Source: Methylobacterium sp. J-030 (GTDB taxonomy: Bacteria; Pseudomonadota; Alphaproteobacteria; Rhizobiales; Beijerinckiaceae). From it: 64,000 bases of DNA. The stretch spans positions 54,273-118,272 of the forward strand of contig NZ_JAKSYM010000150.1 of the NCBI RefSeq assembly GCF_022829545.1. Reading direction: 5' to 3'. Shown here piece by piece: positions 8,699 through 18,397 of this stretch. Each line of letters opens with the position of its first letter. Positions within the stretch are counted from its first letter, which is position 1. Made by a program: the position numbers and the translations under genes. Below the pieces are notes generated by a model. That model was not told where the DNA came from, searched no databases, and worked only from the letters and a program-made list of their open reading frames with translations.

Positions 8699-9104
8699 CC
8701 GCGGTACACCGGTGTGATGATCTTTAATCGGCGTCTAAAGAGAGCCCGCTCGGTGAGACAAGCGAGCAGCAGTCATGGAAGAGAGACATGCACGGCAGGA
8801 TAGCGATTCCGACCTCGACCTTCATAAAGTTCACGGAAGCGTGAGAGCCTGTCACGCACAGAGCCACGAGCGCCTGCGCTGGGCGGCATGCGTACTCACC
8901 CTGGTTCGGAGCTACACCATGCGCAGGACGTGGTTGTTGGACCGCCCATGTCACCTCTCAGCTTTTCTCAATTTCGGCGACACATACCGCCTTGCGTGAC
9001 CCGAAGCCCTGGACCTACTGTTTGGCCGACTAACGCTCCATCTGAATCGAGCGATGGCACGACGGAGCCGGCTCAAGGCACTGCTCCGCTATGGAGGAAG
9101 TCGC
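8699..9104. promoter_or_regulatory. Divergent intergenic region upstream of phnD
   Basis: About 400 bp between the acetyltransferase (minus) and phnD (plus), so it must hold both promoters. No good Pho box (two CTGTCAT-type half-sites spaced by 4) was found; the nearest, at about 8847-8864, matches only one half. A strong ribosome-binding site GGAGG at 9093-9097 precedes the GTG start of phnD at 9105. Confidence 0.4.
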
Positions 9105-10127
9105 GTGAAGATCGCCCAATGGGGTGCAGCTTTAGCGCTGCTCTGCGGACCTGGCTTGGTGTCGCCCCTGAAGGCCGAGGATTGCGCCAACCGCGGCCAG
9201 CTCGACGATGCGTACTGCGACGCGAACAAGGACCTCGTCGCTGATGTCCCTGCGAAGACGCGCGACCCCAGCGTCATCGTGTTCGCCTACACGCCGGTCG
9301 AGGATCCCGCTGTCTACGAGAACAGCTTCAGGCCGTTCACCACCTATCTATCGCAATGCACGGGCAAGCGGGTCGTCTACTACCCCGTCCAGTCGAACTC
9401 TGCCGAGATCGAGGCGATGCGCTCCGGCCGGCTCACGGTGGCGGGCTTCTCGACGGGTCCGCTTGGCTTTGCCGTCAACATGGCCGGCGCCGTTCCGTTC
9501 GCCGCTAAGGGCACCGAGAAAGGGGCCGAGGGCTACAACCTCATCGTCGTGGTGAAGGCGAGCAGCCCGTATAAGACGCTGGCCGACCTCAAGGGCAAAC
9601 GCGTCGCCCACACCGCCCCATCATCGAATTCGGGCAATCTCGCCCCGAAGGCGCTGTTCCCGGAACAGGGCCTGAAGCCCGGCGAGGACTACAAGCTCAT
9701 CTACTCCGGCGGCCACGACAAATCGGCGCTCGGCGTCGGTACGGGCGACTACGACGCGGCGCCCGTCGCCTCCGACGTGTTCTACCGGATGGTCGCTCGC
9801 GGGACGATCAAGGGCGACGATTACCGGGTGATCTACACGAGCGAGAAGTTCCCGACTTCGGGCTTCGCCTACGCCCACGATCTCAAGCCGGAACTCGCCG
9901 AGAAGCTCAAGCAGTGCTTCTACGATTTCCGCTTCCCGCCCGACATGGTGAAGGACTTCGAGGGCGACGATCGGTTCGCGCCGATCACCTACCTCAAGGA
10001 CTGGGCGATCGTCCGGAAGGTCGCGGAGGAGTCGGGCACGCCCTACAACAAGGCCGCCTACGAGCGGGAGGCTGCCCGCGAGGCCGAGGCAGCGCGCAAG
10101 AAGGCGGAAAGCGCAGGCAAGCCGTGA
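9105..10127 (+). CDS. phnD: PhnD-like phosphonate/phosphite ABC transporter binding protein
   Basis: 340 residues from GTG 9105, chosen because GGAGG sits 7 bp upstream and the translation then opens with a clean Sec signal peptide ([20 protein letters not shown], cleavage after LKA). The mature protein has the PhnD/PtxB-type fold: [20 protein letters not shown], the gate segment [19 protein letters not shown], and [20 protein letters not shown]. The C terminus is a basic coiled tail. It delivers phosphonate, phosphite or a phosphate ester in the periplasm to the PhnCEE permease encoded next. Its stop overlaps the GTG of phnC. No C-P lyase or phosphite dehydrogenase gene is in the window, so the ligand is open. 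Confidence 0.88.
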   Translation: MKIAQWGAALALLCGPGLVSPLKAEDCANRGQLDDAYCDANKDLVADVPAKTRDPSVIVFAYTPVEDPAVYENSFRPFTTYLSQCTGKRVVYYPVQSNSAEIEAMRSGRLTVAGFSTGPLGFAVNMAGAVPFAAKGTEKGAEGYNLIVVVKASSPYKTLADLKGKRVAHTAPSSNSGNLAPKALFPEQGLKPGEDYKLIYSGGHDKSALGVGTGDYDAAPVASDVFYRMVARGTIKGDDYRVIYTSEKFPTSGFAYAHDLKPELAEKLKQCFYDFRFPPDMVKDFEGDDRFAPITYLKDWAIVRKVAEESGTPYNKAAYEREAAREAEAARKKAESAGKP

Positions 10128-10945
10128 CGGCGGGATCAGCGCTGCGCAAGACCGCCGCCGGGCTTGAGGTGGGCGCCGGGGCGGACGATCCGCGCGCCCT
10201 GGTGATCCGCGGGCTGGTCAAGGAATACAGGCCTGGCCAGCTGGTCCTGAAGGGCATCAACCTCGTGGTGCCAGACACCGGTCTCACTGCCATCATCGGG
10301 CCGTCGGGGACCGGAAAGAGCACCCTGATCCGCTGCATCAACCGGCTCGTGCAGCCGAGTGCGGGGGAGATCCTGTTCCGCGGCGAGGACCTCGCGAAGC
10401 TCTCCGGCCGTGCCCTGCGTCGGGCGCGCCGGCGGATCGGGATGGTGTTCCAGGAATACAACCTCGTCGAACGCCTCACCGTGATGGAGAACCTGCTCTG
10501 CGGGCGTCTCGGCTACGTGCCGGCCTGGCGCGCGTGGCTGCGTCGGTTTCCAGGCACCGACATCGCTCGGGCCTTCGACCTCCTCGACGCGGTAGGCCTG
10601 TCGGGGTTCGCGTCGCGCCGGGCCGACGCCCTCTCCGGGGGGCAGCGCCAGCGTGTCGGCATCGCCCGGGCGATCATGCAGGAGCCCGAGATCGTGCTCG
10701 CCGACGAGCCGACTTCGTCCCTCGACCCGAAGAGCTCCGTCGAGATCATGGAGATCCTGTCCCGGCTCGCGGCCGAGCGCGGCGTGCCGGTAGTCGTCAA
10801 CATCCACAACGTGGCCCTCGCCCAACGATTTGCCGCGCGCATCGTCGGCATGTCCGGCGGGCACGTGGTCTACGATGGTCCGCCCGGCGCGCTGAGCGAG
10901 CGGGACCTGCGCGGCATCTACGGCGGCGAGAACTGGCTCGAATGA
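10124..10945 (+). CDS. phnC: PhnC-like phosphonate ABC transporter ATP-binding protein
   Basis: 273 residues from GTG 10124 (GTGA overlap with the phnD stop). Walker A is [12 protein letters not shown] near residue 62, the signature motif is [14 protein letters not shown], and Walker B is [33 protein letters not shown] and the long insertion [17 protein letters not shown] before the signature are characteristic of PhnC. The H-loop histidine is in [12 protein letters not shown] peripheral inner-membrane ATPase that drives the PhnE permeases. The stop overlaps the ATG of the next gene. Confidence 0.93.
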   Translation: MTAGSALRKTAAGLEVGAGADDPRALVIRGLVKEYRPGQLVLKGINLVVPDTGLTAIIGPSGTGKSTLIRCINRLVQPSAGEILFRGEDLAKLSGRALRRARRRIGMVFQEYNLVERLTVMENLLCGRLGYVPAWRAWLRRFPGTDIARAFDLLDAVGLSGFASRRADALSGGQRQRVGIARAIMQEPEIVLADEPTSSLDPKSSVEIMEILSRLAAERGVPVVVNIHNVALAQRFAARIVGMSGGHVVYDGPPGALSERDLRGIYGGENWLE

Positions 10946-11748
10946 GCGCGATTGCCGGACGGACCTCTTCGGGCGCAGCCCGCGGCGTCGCATTCCGTCC
11001 GAACTGGACGGCGCGGGTCGGCTGGGCGCTCCTCGCCCTCTACGCAATCTATGCCGCCAGCCAACTCGGCTTCGTGCCCGAGCGCCTCGCCAGTGGGCTC
11101 GGCCACGGCCGGCAATTTCTGGCCCGCATGTTCCCGCCGAATTTCTCGCGCTGGGAACTGATCCAGTCCGGTATCGCTGAGAGCATGCAGATCGCCGTGA
11201 TCGCCACGGTGATCGGCATCGCGATCGCGCTGCCGCTCGGCTTCCTCGCGGCCCGCAACTTGATGCCGCCCTGGGTGACATGGCCGATGCGGGCCCTGAT
11301 CGCCCTGTGCCGCTCGTTTCATCCGATTATCGTGGCGATCCTCTTCGTGAAGGCGATCGGCTTTGGTGCGCTCGCGGGCGTGATGGCGCTGATCGTCGCT
11401 TCCGTGGGCTTTATCGCGAAACTGTTCGCCGAGGCGATCGAGGAGATCTCTCTAAAGCAGGTCGAGGCCGTGCGCGCGACCGGTGCGGGTTTTCTGTCGA
11501 TCCTGATCATGGGAGTGCAGCCGCAAGTCCTGCCGCGCTTCATCGGCTTCGCGACCTACCAGCTCGACTCCAATCTCCGGAATTCCACCATGGTAGGGAT
11601 CGTCGGCGGCGGCGGCATCGGCGCGACGCTGTTCACCGCCTATCAGCGCTTCGACTACGACGTCGTGCTGGCAATCCTGATTGTCATCGTCGCGCTCATC
11701 ATGGTGGCAGAGATCGTGTCGGGCTGGGCCCGGAGGGTGTTCCAGTGA
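10942..11748 (+). CDS. phnE: PhnE-like phosphonate ABC transporter permease 1
   Basis: 268 residues from ATG 10942 (ATGA overlap with phnC). About five to six transmembrane helices, the first at residues 25-45. The cytoplasmic EAA coupling loop is [18 protein letters not shown], followed by the PhnE-typical [19 protein letters not shown]. It is one of two adjacent PhnE paralogues which should form the heterodimeric channel. It is coupled by GTGA overlap to the second permease. Confidence 0.92.
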   Translation: MSAIAGRTSSGAARGVAFRPNWTARVGWALLALYAIYAASQLGFVPERLASGLGHGRQFLARMFPPNFSRWELIQSGIAESMQIAVIATVIGIAIALPLGFLAARNLMPPWVTWPMRALIALCRSFHPIIVAILFVKAIGFGALAGVMALIVASVGFIAKLFAEAIEEISLKQVEAVRATGAGFLSILIMGVQPQVLPRFIGFATYQLDSNLRNSTMVGIVGGGGIGATLFTAYQRFDYDVVLAILIVIVALIMVAEIVSGWARRVFQ

Positions 11749-12554
11749 GCACTGCGACCGCCGCGCTGGCCCCGCGCCGCTGGCAGCGCTTCTCCCCATG
11801 GAGGCGCCTCGCGCGGCTCGCCTTCACCCTGTTCGCGGTGGCCGCCTTCGTGACGAGCCTGCGCACGATCGAGGTGATCCCGGAATTCCTCTATGACGCC
11901 CCCGACCAGCTTGCCGACCTGTTCGGCCGGATGTGGCCGATGGATGCCGGCTACATCGCCCCAACCCTCAGGGCCCTGGTGGAGACGCTGCATATCGCGA
12001 CGCTCGGCACGCTGATCGCGATCGGGATCGCGGTCCCGATCGGGCTGCTAGCGGCGCGGAACGTGACGCCCAGCCTACCCCTGAACCTGCTGGCGAAGTT
12101 CGTCTTCGTGACGTCCCGTTCGGTGAACTCCCTAGTCTGGGCATTGCTATTCGTGGCGGTGTTCGGCCCGGGGCCCCTGGCGGGCACGCTTGCGATCGCG
12201 CTGCGCTCCGTCGGCTTCACCGGCAAGCTCTTCGCCGAGGCGCTGGAGGAGGCGAACCGCGGCTCCATTGAGGCGCTGCAGGCCACCGGGGCAGGACGCC
12301 TCTCGACCCTGCTGCTCGGCTACTGGCCGCAGGTGAAGCCGGCCTTCTGGTCAATCGCGCTGTTCCGCTGGGACATCAACATCCGGGAATCGGCCGTGCT
12401 CGGTCTAGTCGGCGCGGGCGGTATCGGCGTCGCGCTCGATACCGCGCTCAACCTGCTCTACTGGGATCAGGTTGCGGTCGTGCTTGCCGCAATCTTTGGC
12501 ACCGTTATCTTGGCTGAAATTGTGGTCACGACGCTTAGAGCGAGAGCTTTGTAG
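11745..12554 (+). CDS. phnE: PhnE-like phosphonate ABC transporter permease 2
   Basis: 269 residues from GTG 11745. Layout matches the first permease: TM helix at about 20-40, conserved IPIGLLAARN-type segment, EAA loop EALQATGAGRLSTLLLGY, and the family tail NIRESAVLGLVGAGGIGVAL. Duplicated phnE genes with separate ORFs are common in Rhizobiales. A weak intergenic stretch of 108 bp separates it from the phosphatase gene. Confidence 0.92.
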   Translation: MSTATAALAPRRWQRFSPWRRLARLAFTLFAVAAFVTSLRTIEVIPEFLYDAPDQLADLFGRMWPMDAGYIAPTLRALVETLHIATLGTLIAIGIAVPIGLLAARNVTPSLPLNLLAKFVFVTSRSVNSLVWALLFVAVFGPGPLAGTLAIALRSVGFTGKLFAEALEEANRGSIEALQATGAGRLSTLLLGYWPQVKPAFWSIALFRWDINIRESAVLGLVGAGGIGVALDTALNLLYWDQVAVVLAAIFGTVILAEIVVTTLRARAL

Positions 12555-12662
12555 GAAAGCGCTCTGTCCCTGACTGTAGATTTTATCAGACGGGCTTCTG
12601 AACGTGATGCCTCGAGTTAGGACTATAGGATCAGGGCAACGGTCGAGCATTGGAGAAACGCC

Positions 12663-14078
12663 ATGTCGAGGACGCTCAGATCCGGGGCTCTCGCCCTCTG
12701 CATCCTGACGCCCCTGCCGGTGCTGGCGCAATCGGCCACCAACCTGACCGCCCTGTGGGGTCTCGCGCCCGTGAGCGCCCTATCGGCCAGCCAGGACGGG
12801 CGCGCCGCTCTCGACGCGAACCTCAAGGTTACCGGTGAGATCCAGTCGGGCGCGGCTCGGCAGCCGCTCCTGCTGTCCCTTCCCGAGCAGCGCCAGCTCG
12901 CGCTGCGCGACGCCTTCATCACCGACGGCAACGCGGCCGAGCTCGCGGACGGCCTCGGCAGCACGCTCGGCGCGCTCTACCAGACCAAAGCTCGGTACCC
13001 CGACTCCAGGACCTTCACGAACGTTGCGCCGTCCGTTGCGCAGCTGCTCGGCTACACCAACAACGTTGCCAAGTCGGATTCCAACGCGGGTAAGTACTTC
13101 TTCGCCAACGCCCCCACGAACGGCAAGGCGGCCGTCACAGAGGCTGCGGCGGGTATCCTGACCGAGTGCGGAGGTGTCGCCGACGTGTTCGGCAAGGCAT
13201 ACGAGCGCCCGGCTGGCAGCCAGGGCTCCGACGCCTACGGCAATGCGCGTCCATTCCAGACTCTGCCGCAGTTGTTCGCCTATCGCGGCGACGACTATTT
13301 CGGGCGTGGCTCCCACAGCCTGGACTGGCTGCACGGACCGAACCAGAATCTGACCGACAGCCCCTCCTACCCGAGCGGCCACACCACCTACGGCTATACC
13401 GAAGCCCTAATCCTCGCGATCCTGGTGCCGGAGCGATATCAGCAGATGATCGCGCGCGCTGCCGAGTACGGCAACAACCGCATCGTGCTGGGCGCTCACT
13501 ACGCGATGGACGTGCTCGGCGGCCGGGCAGTCGCCCTGCACGCGGTTGCGCACCTCCTCGCCAACGATCCCGCCTATGTGGGGCAGGCCCGCAGGAATCC
13601 AGCGGTCGACAACCAGATGAGCCGCGCCACGGACGAGGCTGTAACCCTCACGGACTATCAGGCAGCGCTTGAGGCGGCCCGCGTCGAACTCACGGCGTTC
13701 CTGCGCGACGGCTGCGGCAGCACTGTCACGGCCTGCGCGGCGGCCGATACCGGTCGGTTCCGCGAGCCCGCCGCCAACGCGGCCTTGTACCAAGCAACGC
13801 AGACCTATGGGCTGCCGATCGTGCATCCGTCCACCGCCAACATCCCCGAGGATGTGGGGCGCCTCGCCCCGGAGGCGGGCCACCTCCTGACCGCCGCGTT
13901 TCCCGCCCTCAGCCTGGACGAGGCCAATGCGATTCTGACGCAGACGCAGGGGCCCGGCGGCGGCTTCCTAGACGATGGCTCGGCCTTCGGGGTCTACGCG
14001 CGGTTGAACCTGTACGCGGCTGCCGGAAAGGCGGCGACCCTGGCGGCGCAGCGCGGGGCGCCGCGGGCGGCGCGATGA
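12663..14078 (+). CDS. Secreted PAP2-type acid phosphatase
   Basis: 471 residues with a Sec signal peptide (about residues 1-22, ALCILTPLPVLAQS). The PAP2/class A acid-phosphatase active site is visible as PSYPSGHTTYGY (general acid histidine in PSGH) and NRIVLGAHYAMDVLGGR (nucleophilic histidine plus aspartate); the usual SR before this is NR. The enzyme should release phosphate from organic esters in the periplasm. Directly downstream of phnCDEE it suggests a phosphorus-acquisition locus in which liberated or unliberated phospho-compounds are imported. Longer than the ~250-residue class A enzymes, with an extra N-terminal domain and a C-terminal Ala-rich end, so a distinct subfamily. Confidence 0.82.
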   Translation: MSRTLRSGALALCILTPLPVLAQSATNLTALWGLAPVSALSASQDGRAALDANLKVTGEIQSGAARQPLLLSLPEQRQLALRDAFITDGNAAELADGLGSTLGALYQTKARYPDSRTFTNVAPSVAQLLGYTNNVAKSDSNAGKYFFANAPTNGKAAVTEAAAGILTECGGVADVFGKAYERPAGSQGSDAYGNARPFQTLPQLFAYRGDDYFGRGSHSLDWLHGPNQNLTDSPSYPSGHTTYGYTEALILAILVPERYQQMIARAAEYGNNRIVLGAHYAMDVLGGRAVALHAVAHLLANDPAYVGQARRNPAVDNQMSRATDEAVTLTDYQAALEAARVELTAFLRDGCGSTVTACAAADTGRFREPAANAALYQATQTYGLPIVHPSTANIPEDVGRLAPEAGHLLTAAFPALSLDEANAILTQTQGPGGGFLDDGSAFGVYARLNLYAAAGKAATLAAQRGAPRAAR

Positions 14079-14150
14079 GCCACCGTGCCCGAGTCTCTGC
14101 GCATAGGTCGATTACTCGCGCTTTTGGCACATGTGATACGGCCCGAGCCG

Positions 14151-14226
14151 ATGTCCGCTTCGGAGAGGCCGCCGATGGCAGTCGGATGACCGAAATGGGC
14201 GCAAAGCCGAACGACCGGTTTTGCGC
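14151..14226 (+). repeat. Dispersed intergenic repeat, family II, copy 1
   Basis: This stretch runs from ATGTCCGCTTCGGAGAGGCC to a conserved core ATGGGCGCAAAGCCGAACGA and then CCGGTTTTGCGC. The same order of blocks occurs inverted at 50020-50093 and 43391-43466. It sits in the 269 bp gap between the convergent phosphatase and MBL genes. No protein is supported in this gap. Confidence 0.6.
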
Positions 14227-14347
14227 TCATCGGCTATCTGCCATGGCGAAGCCTGGCCGAAAGCCGCAGGTCCGCTTTCGGCCCAACGATGCGGTAAAGC
14301 AGACTTTGTTTTGTCGAATGCCTCTAGTTGGATGAAATGATCCACCG

Positions 14348-15229
14348 TCAGAGGTCATGGGACCACGCGTCAGGCACAAGCCGGTAACTTCCGTCGCCGG
14401 TGGTGAGGTGCGACCAGCCCGGGAAGTGCAGGTGCATGCCGGTGAACGCCAACCTCTCGCTCGCCACCCGATCGAACATGCGCCGACGCGTGGCTTCGGC
14501 CAGCACGGGATCGACGTCAAAGGCCAATGTGACGTCCGGGCGCGGAACCTGGATCTCGGGAGCGTGGACGATGTCTCCCCAGATCAGCAGCGTTTGCCCG
14601 CCTGAGGCGATGAGGTAACCCGTGTGGCCCGGCGTGTGCCCGGGCAGCGGAACGCTCGTTACACCCGGGAAGACCTCAACCTCGCTCGCAAACGCACGGA
14701 GCCGGTCGCGGTATGGCGCGAGCTGCTGCCGGGCCGTGTCGAAGTAATCTTCCGTTCCAGCGTTCTGGTCAGCTGTCCAGTAGCCGAGCTCGGCCTCGTG
14801 CAGGCAGATCTCCGCGTTTGGAAACAGCGCCGTGCCGGACGGATCCGAGAGGCCGTTCGAGTGGTCCGGATGCATGTGGGTGAGCAGGATGGTGTCGATG
14901 ACAGCGGCCGACACGCCAGCAGCGTCAAGATTATCGAAGACGCGGCCGGCTGAGGACTGCAGGGTGCGCCCACACCCGGTATCAACGAGGCAGGCACGCC
15001 CGCCGCTGCGGATCAGGAACGTGTTCACCGAGGTCCGCCGTCCGGCCGATGGGCGGAACGCCTCTCTGAGCAGGCGACCTGCCTCGTCCTCTTCGATGTT
15101 CTGCAAAGCCGCGAGCGAGCCGTCGAGAAACCCATCACTGATGGCCGTGACGAGGATGTCACCGACCCGGCGATGATGGATCCCAGGTACCTGGCGACCC
15201 GGAACGGGCACTTCGTTCGTGGCCATCAT
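14348..15229 (-). CDS. MBL-fold metallo-hydrolase (lactonase-like)
   Basis: 293 residues from ATG 15229, which has GGAG 5 bp upstream; an upstream in-frame ATG at 15274 lacks such a site. The zinc motif is THMHPDHSNGL (HxHxDH) near residue 110, with later LPGHTPGHTGYL and IWGDIVHAP supplying the remaining ligands, and GMHLHFPGW near the end. The N-terminal VGDILVTAISDGFLDGSL is typical of the AttM/AidC-related lactonase and class B-like hydrolases. No signal peptide is evident. The substrate could be a lactone, including acyl-homoserine lactone, but this is not shown by sequence. Confidence 0.82.
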   Translation of the reverse strand: MMATNEVPVPGRQVPGIHHRRVGDILVTAISDGFLDGSLAALQNIEEDEAGRLLREAFRPSAGRRTSVNTFLIRSGGRACLVDTGCGRTLQSSAGRVFDNLDAAGVSAAVIDTILLTHMHPDHSNGLSDPSGTALFPNAEICLHEAELGYWTADQNAGTEDYFDTARQQLAPYRDRLRAFASEVEVFPGVTSVPLPGHTPGHTGYLIASGGQTLLIWGDIVHAPEIQVPRPDVTLAFDVDPVLAEATRRRMFDRVASERLAFTGMHLHFPGWSHLTTGDGSYRLVPDAWSHDL

Positions 15230-15335
15230 GACGTCTCCAGAGAAGCGTGGGCAGGCAGTCGCGAACGGCCGCACGGCGACATAAGCAGCCGCCTTCCTGG
15301 TGCCGCCTACCTTAGTGCCGCCGGAGCGGCAGGGT

Positions 15336-15812
15336 TCACGCGAGCGCGGTGTTCACAATGGCGAAGATCGCGATAGTCAGGAAGGCAGCGGTAAAGTCGT
15401 CAGCGAAACGAGCCACTGCTGCAGTGCGCTGTGCCTCGGGCAAGTCCGCCAGAACGGTGGGACCAAGTCGCACGGCGTCCGCGAGCCATCGGCGACGCCG
15501 TGATACTGACCCAGCGTCACAACCGGCACCCCATTGCGAGAGTTACGCCATTGCGGAGCCAACCAAGCGCGACAGCTGCACGGAGGCCGACGCGGCCCCT
15601 AGCATAACGGGCGGGGCCTGCGACTGCATCGTGATCTGAGCTACCGGCATCGCCGAGCCCTGGAACACCGCCACGACCGCCAGCATCACCAGCAGACCCC
15701 ACGGGCCGAGCAGCCCTCCGACAGGGCCGCCTGCAAACGCCACAAGCAGCAAACCAAGCGCAGCTGACGTCTGTCCTACCGCAGGGAAGATGGCGACGCG
15801 CCGGGTGCGCAA
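15336..15812 (-). pseudogene. C-terminal remnant of an MFS (DHA2/QacA-like) transporter, frameshifted
   Basis: The first part (15812 to about 15546) encodes two or three transmembrane helices and the MQSQAPPVMLGAASASVQLS segment typical of DHA2 drug exporters, then runs into a stop. In other frames downstream the family tail continues: VLADLPEAQRTAAVARFADD then FTAAFLTIAIFAIVNTALA, ending at TGA 15336-15338. The N-terminal two thirds of the gene are missing. It abuts a plus-strand YeeE/YedE fragment. Confidence 0.65.
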
Positions 15813-15824
15813 AGTTACTCGCCT

Positions 15825-15989
15825 CGGCCCAGCTGGGACCTGTCGGACCTCTGCCCCGGCCCGGCCGTCGCCACGCTCTCAACCGGCGCGGCACCGGTCC
15901 TGGTCTTCGTTGCGGCGATGCTCCTCGGCATGGCGGCGCACGAGCTTCGCGCGCGGCGAAGCCGCAAGCCGGTCGTGGCTCGGCCGTGA
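15825..15989 (+). pseudogene. C-terminal fragment of a YeeE/YedE (DUF6691) transporter
   Basis: The plus frame ending at TGA 15987-15989 contains SWDLSDLCPGPAVATLSTGA then APVLVFVAAMLLGMAAHELR, which matches the last conserved GLCPGPA motif and final membrane helix of YeeE/YedE-like sulfur-compound transporters. Nothing upstream continues the family; the sequence switches to the inverted MFS remnant near 15800. So this is a tail piece left by rearrangement. Confidence 0.55.
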
Positions 15990-15997
15990 GAGTGCGC

Positions 15998-17335
15998 TCA
16001 GGCAGAGAGCGAGTGCCCGGCCGCGGCGTAACGGCTCGCGGGCCGCGCCAGACCCAGGTGATCGCGCAGCGTCGCCCCGGCATAATCGCGCCGGAAAAGA
16101 CCGCGGCGCTGAAGAATCGGTACCACCGCGTCCACGAAGGTCTCCAAACCGTCGGGCAGCACGTCTGGCATCAGGTTGAAGCCGTCCGCCGCTCCGGCCC
16201 GGAACCAGGCTTCGATGTCGTCGGCGATCGCCTCCGGCGTGCCCGCGATGATGCGGTGACCGACCCCGCCGCCCAGCGCCCGCAGAAGTTGGCGCACCGT
16301 CAGCCCGTCCCGCCGGGCGAGCGCCACGGTACCCAGGAACATCGTGTGGTTGGCATCGGGCGGCAGGGGCAGCGGGTCGGGCAAGGGCTTGTCGAGGTCG
16401 AGCCGCGCCGGATCAATCCGCAGCGTCCCGGCGAGCCGCGCGAGGCTGTACGCCTCCGGCACCAGATCCCAAAGTTCATCCTGACGGCGGCGCGCCTCGG
16501 CCTCCGTCGAGCCGATCACCGTGGCGAGGCCGGGCAGGATGACCAGCGCATCCGGTCCGCGTCCGTAGCGCGCCGCCCGCGCCCGCAGGTCACGGACATA
16601 GGCCGCACCATCCTCGACGGTCTGGGCCAGGGAGAACACCGCGTCGGCGGTGGCGGCGGCGAGCTCGCGCCCGTCCTCTGAGCCGCCGGCCTGGAAGGTC
16701 ACCGGCCGTCCCTGCGGGCTGCGCGGCACCGTGAGCGGCCCTACGACGGTGTAGTGCACTCCGCGGTGGTCGACGGCGTGGACCTTGGCCGTGTCCACGA
16801 ACCGGCCGCTCGCCTTATCGCCGAGGAAGGCGTCGTCCTCCCAGCTGTCCCAAAGGGCGTGGACGAGATCGGTGAATTCCCGGGCACGGGCATAGCGAGC
16901 CCTGTGCTCTGAGGCGCCGGCGAAGCCGAAGTTACGGCCGGCGGCGGCGTCCGCCGTCGTCACCACGTTCCATCCGGCCCGGCCACGGCTCACGAGGTCG
17001 AGGCTCGCGAAGCGGCGGGCGAGATTGTACGGCTCGTTGTAGGTCGTCGAGGCGGTGGCTACGAGGCCGACATGGCTGGTCGCCGCCGCGACGCTGGCCA
17101 GCACCACGGTGGGTTCGAGGGCGTTGAACGGCCGGTAGTCGATCCGGTCGTTGATCGCCGGCGTGTCGGCGAGGAAGATCGCGTCGAGCTTGCCGCGCTC
17201 CGCGACGCGGGCGACGCGCACGAAGTGGTCGATGTCGAGGAAGGCGTCCGGCCGGCTCTGCGGCAGCCGCCACGCGGACGGGTAGACACCCGAATGCAAC
17301 AGGTTGACGTTGAGATGCAGTTGGCGGCTGCTCAT
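15998..17335 (-). CDS. NtaA/DmoA-type flavin-dependent monooxygenase (LLM class)
   Basis: 445 residues. Luciferase-like TIM barrel of the NtaA/SnaA/DszA/DmoA group: LDAIFLADTPAINDR, GLVATASTTYNEPYNLARRF (flavin-pocket segment), RGRAGWNVVTTADAAAGRNF, and ADGFNLMPDVLPDGLETFVD near the end. Such enzymes use FMNH2 and oxygen to split C-S or C-N bonds in organosulfur or aminopolycarboxylate compounds and need a separate flavin reductase, which I do not see here. It is third in a minus-strand operon behind a sulfonate-type binding protein and an SsuD/SfnG-like monooxygenase (gap 14 bp). Confidence 0.88.
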   Translation of the reverse strand: MSSRQLHLNVNLLHSGVYPSAWRLPQSRPDAFLDIDHFVRVARVAERGKLDAIFLADTPAINDRIDYRPFNALEPTVVLASVAAATSHVGLVATASTTYNEPYNLARRFASLDLVSRGRAGWNVVTTADAAAGRNFGFAGASEHRARYARAREFTDLVHALWDSWEDDAFLGDKASGRFVDTAKVHAVDHRGVHYTVVGPLTVPRSPQGRPVTFQAGGSEDGRELAAATADAVFSLAQTVEDGAAYVRDLRARAARYGRGPDALVILPGLATVIGSTEAEARRRQDELWDLVPEAYSLARLAGTLRIDPARLDLDKPLPDPLPLPPDANHTMFLGTVALARRDGLTVRQLLRALGGGVGHRIIAGTPEAIADDIEAWFRAGAADGFNLMPDVLPDGLETFVDAVVPILQRRGLFRRDYAGATLRDHLGLARPASRYAAAGHSLSA

Positions 17336-17349
17336 CGAAGCCCTCCGAG

Positions 17350-18393
17350 TCAGCGAATGCGGGGGATGATCTGCTCGGCGAAACGACGCATCTCCGCCTC
17401 GAAGGGCTGGAACTGCAGCATGAACAGTTCGATGCCGGCGGCGTGGAAGGCGCGAATCCGTTCGGCCACGGTTTCGTAGCCTCCCACGAGCCCGGCGGCG
17501 GTGCCGCCGTTGGTCCCGACATGCTGCGAGGCGGCCGCGTCGGTCTTGGCGAACATCACGCTCGCCTTGTCGGTACGGGCGCGGGTGTCGGCGCGGAGAT
17601 CCGTATCGCGCTGGGCCAGGGCGAGGAGCCGGGCGTGCTCGGCTTCAGCCTCAGCATCGGTCTCCCGGGCGATCACGAAGGCCGAGAGCCCGTAGCGCAG
17701 GGGCCCGTTCGCCGCGGGGCGCTGGGCGACGTCGGCAATCAGGGCGGCGACATCCTCTAATGGCTGGCCGTTGATGAACCAAACGTCGGCGTGGTCGGCG
17801 GCGAGTGCTCGGGCGGGCTCAGATTCGCCGCCGAGATAGATCGTCGGCCGCGGCCGGAACGTGCCGGCGGGGCGGAGTTGGTATTCCTCCACCTGAAAGT
17901 GCTCGCCTTCCAGGGTCACCCGCTCGCCGCGCATCAGCCCGTCAACGAGGCCGATCCATTCGCGGCCATAGGCGTAACGGTCGTCATGGGTTGGGAAGGG
18001 CAGACCTGCGCGCTCGAACTCGGCCTTGTTCCAGGCATTGACGAGATTTAGGGCGAAGCGACCGCCGCTGATATGCTCGATCTGGAGTGCCATCTTGGCG
18101 AGCACCACCGGGTGGTAGAGCCCCGGCTTGATCGCCGCGATGATCTCGATCCGCCGGGTCAGCGCCGCGAGTGCTGCGGCTCCGGTCCAGGCTTCGAGCT
18201 GGTCCCGCTCCGGGTCGTAGGGGTTCATCGTGTGCTGGGCGACCAGCACCGAGTCGAAGCCGAGCGCTTCGGCCTCCAGCACCAGGGCGCGGTTGCGCTC
18301 CCAACTGGCGTCGTCGGGCTCGTCGGGATCGTGGTGGGAGGCGCGGGAACCGTGGACGGCGGCCCAGATGCCGAAACGGGGGTCGCACGCCAC
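17350..18393 (-). CDS. SfnG/SsuD-like FMNH2-dependent monooxygenase
   Basis: 347 residues. Luciferase-like oxidoreductase of the alkanesulfonate/dimethylsulfone branch: an SDSVLVAQHTMNP-like start (FDSVLVAQHTMNPYD), IEIIAAIKPGLYHPVVLAKM, ISGGRFALNLVNAWNKAEFE and the C-terminal GGYETVAERIRAFHAAGIEL. These segments resemble SfnG more than classic SsuD. Predicted to release sulfite or sulfinate from a small sulfone or sulfonate with reduced FMN. The gene starts 5 bp from the stop of the upstream binding-protein gene, so the three genes form one transcript. Confidence 0.85.
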   Translation of the reverse strand: MACDPRFGIWAAVHGSRASHHDPDEPDDASWERNRALVLEAEALGFDSVLVAQHTMNPYDPERDQLEAWTGAAALAALTRRIEIIAAIKPGLYHPVVLAKMALQIEHISGGRFALNLVNAWNKAEFERAGLPFPTHDDRYAYGREWIGLVDGLMRGERVTLEGEHFQVEEYQLRPAGTFRPRPTIYLGGESEPARALAADHADVWFINGQPLEDVAALIADVAQRPAANGPLRYGLSAFVIARETDAEAEAEHARLLALAQRDTDLRADTRARTDKASVMFAKTDAAASQHVGTNGGTAAGLVGGYETVAERIRAFHAAGIELFMLQFQPFEAEMRRFAEQIIPRIR

Positions 18394-18397
18394 GGCG

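Noticed and set aside
8838..8870. Pho-box-like CTGTCACGCACAGAGCCAC upstream of phnD
   Set aside because: Only one half-site resembles CTGTCAT; the second half does not match, and there is no promoter element at the right distance.
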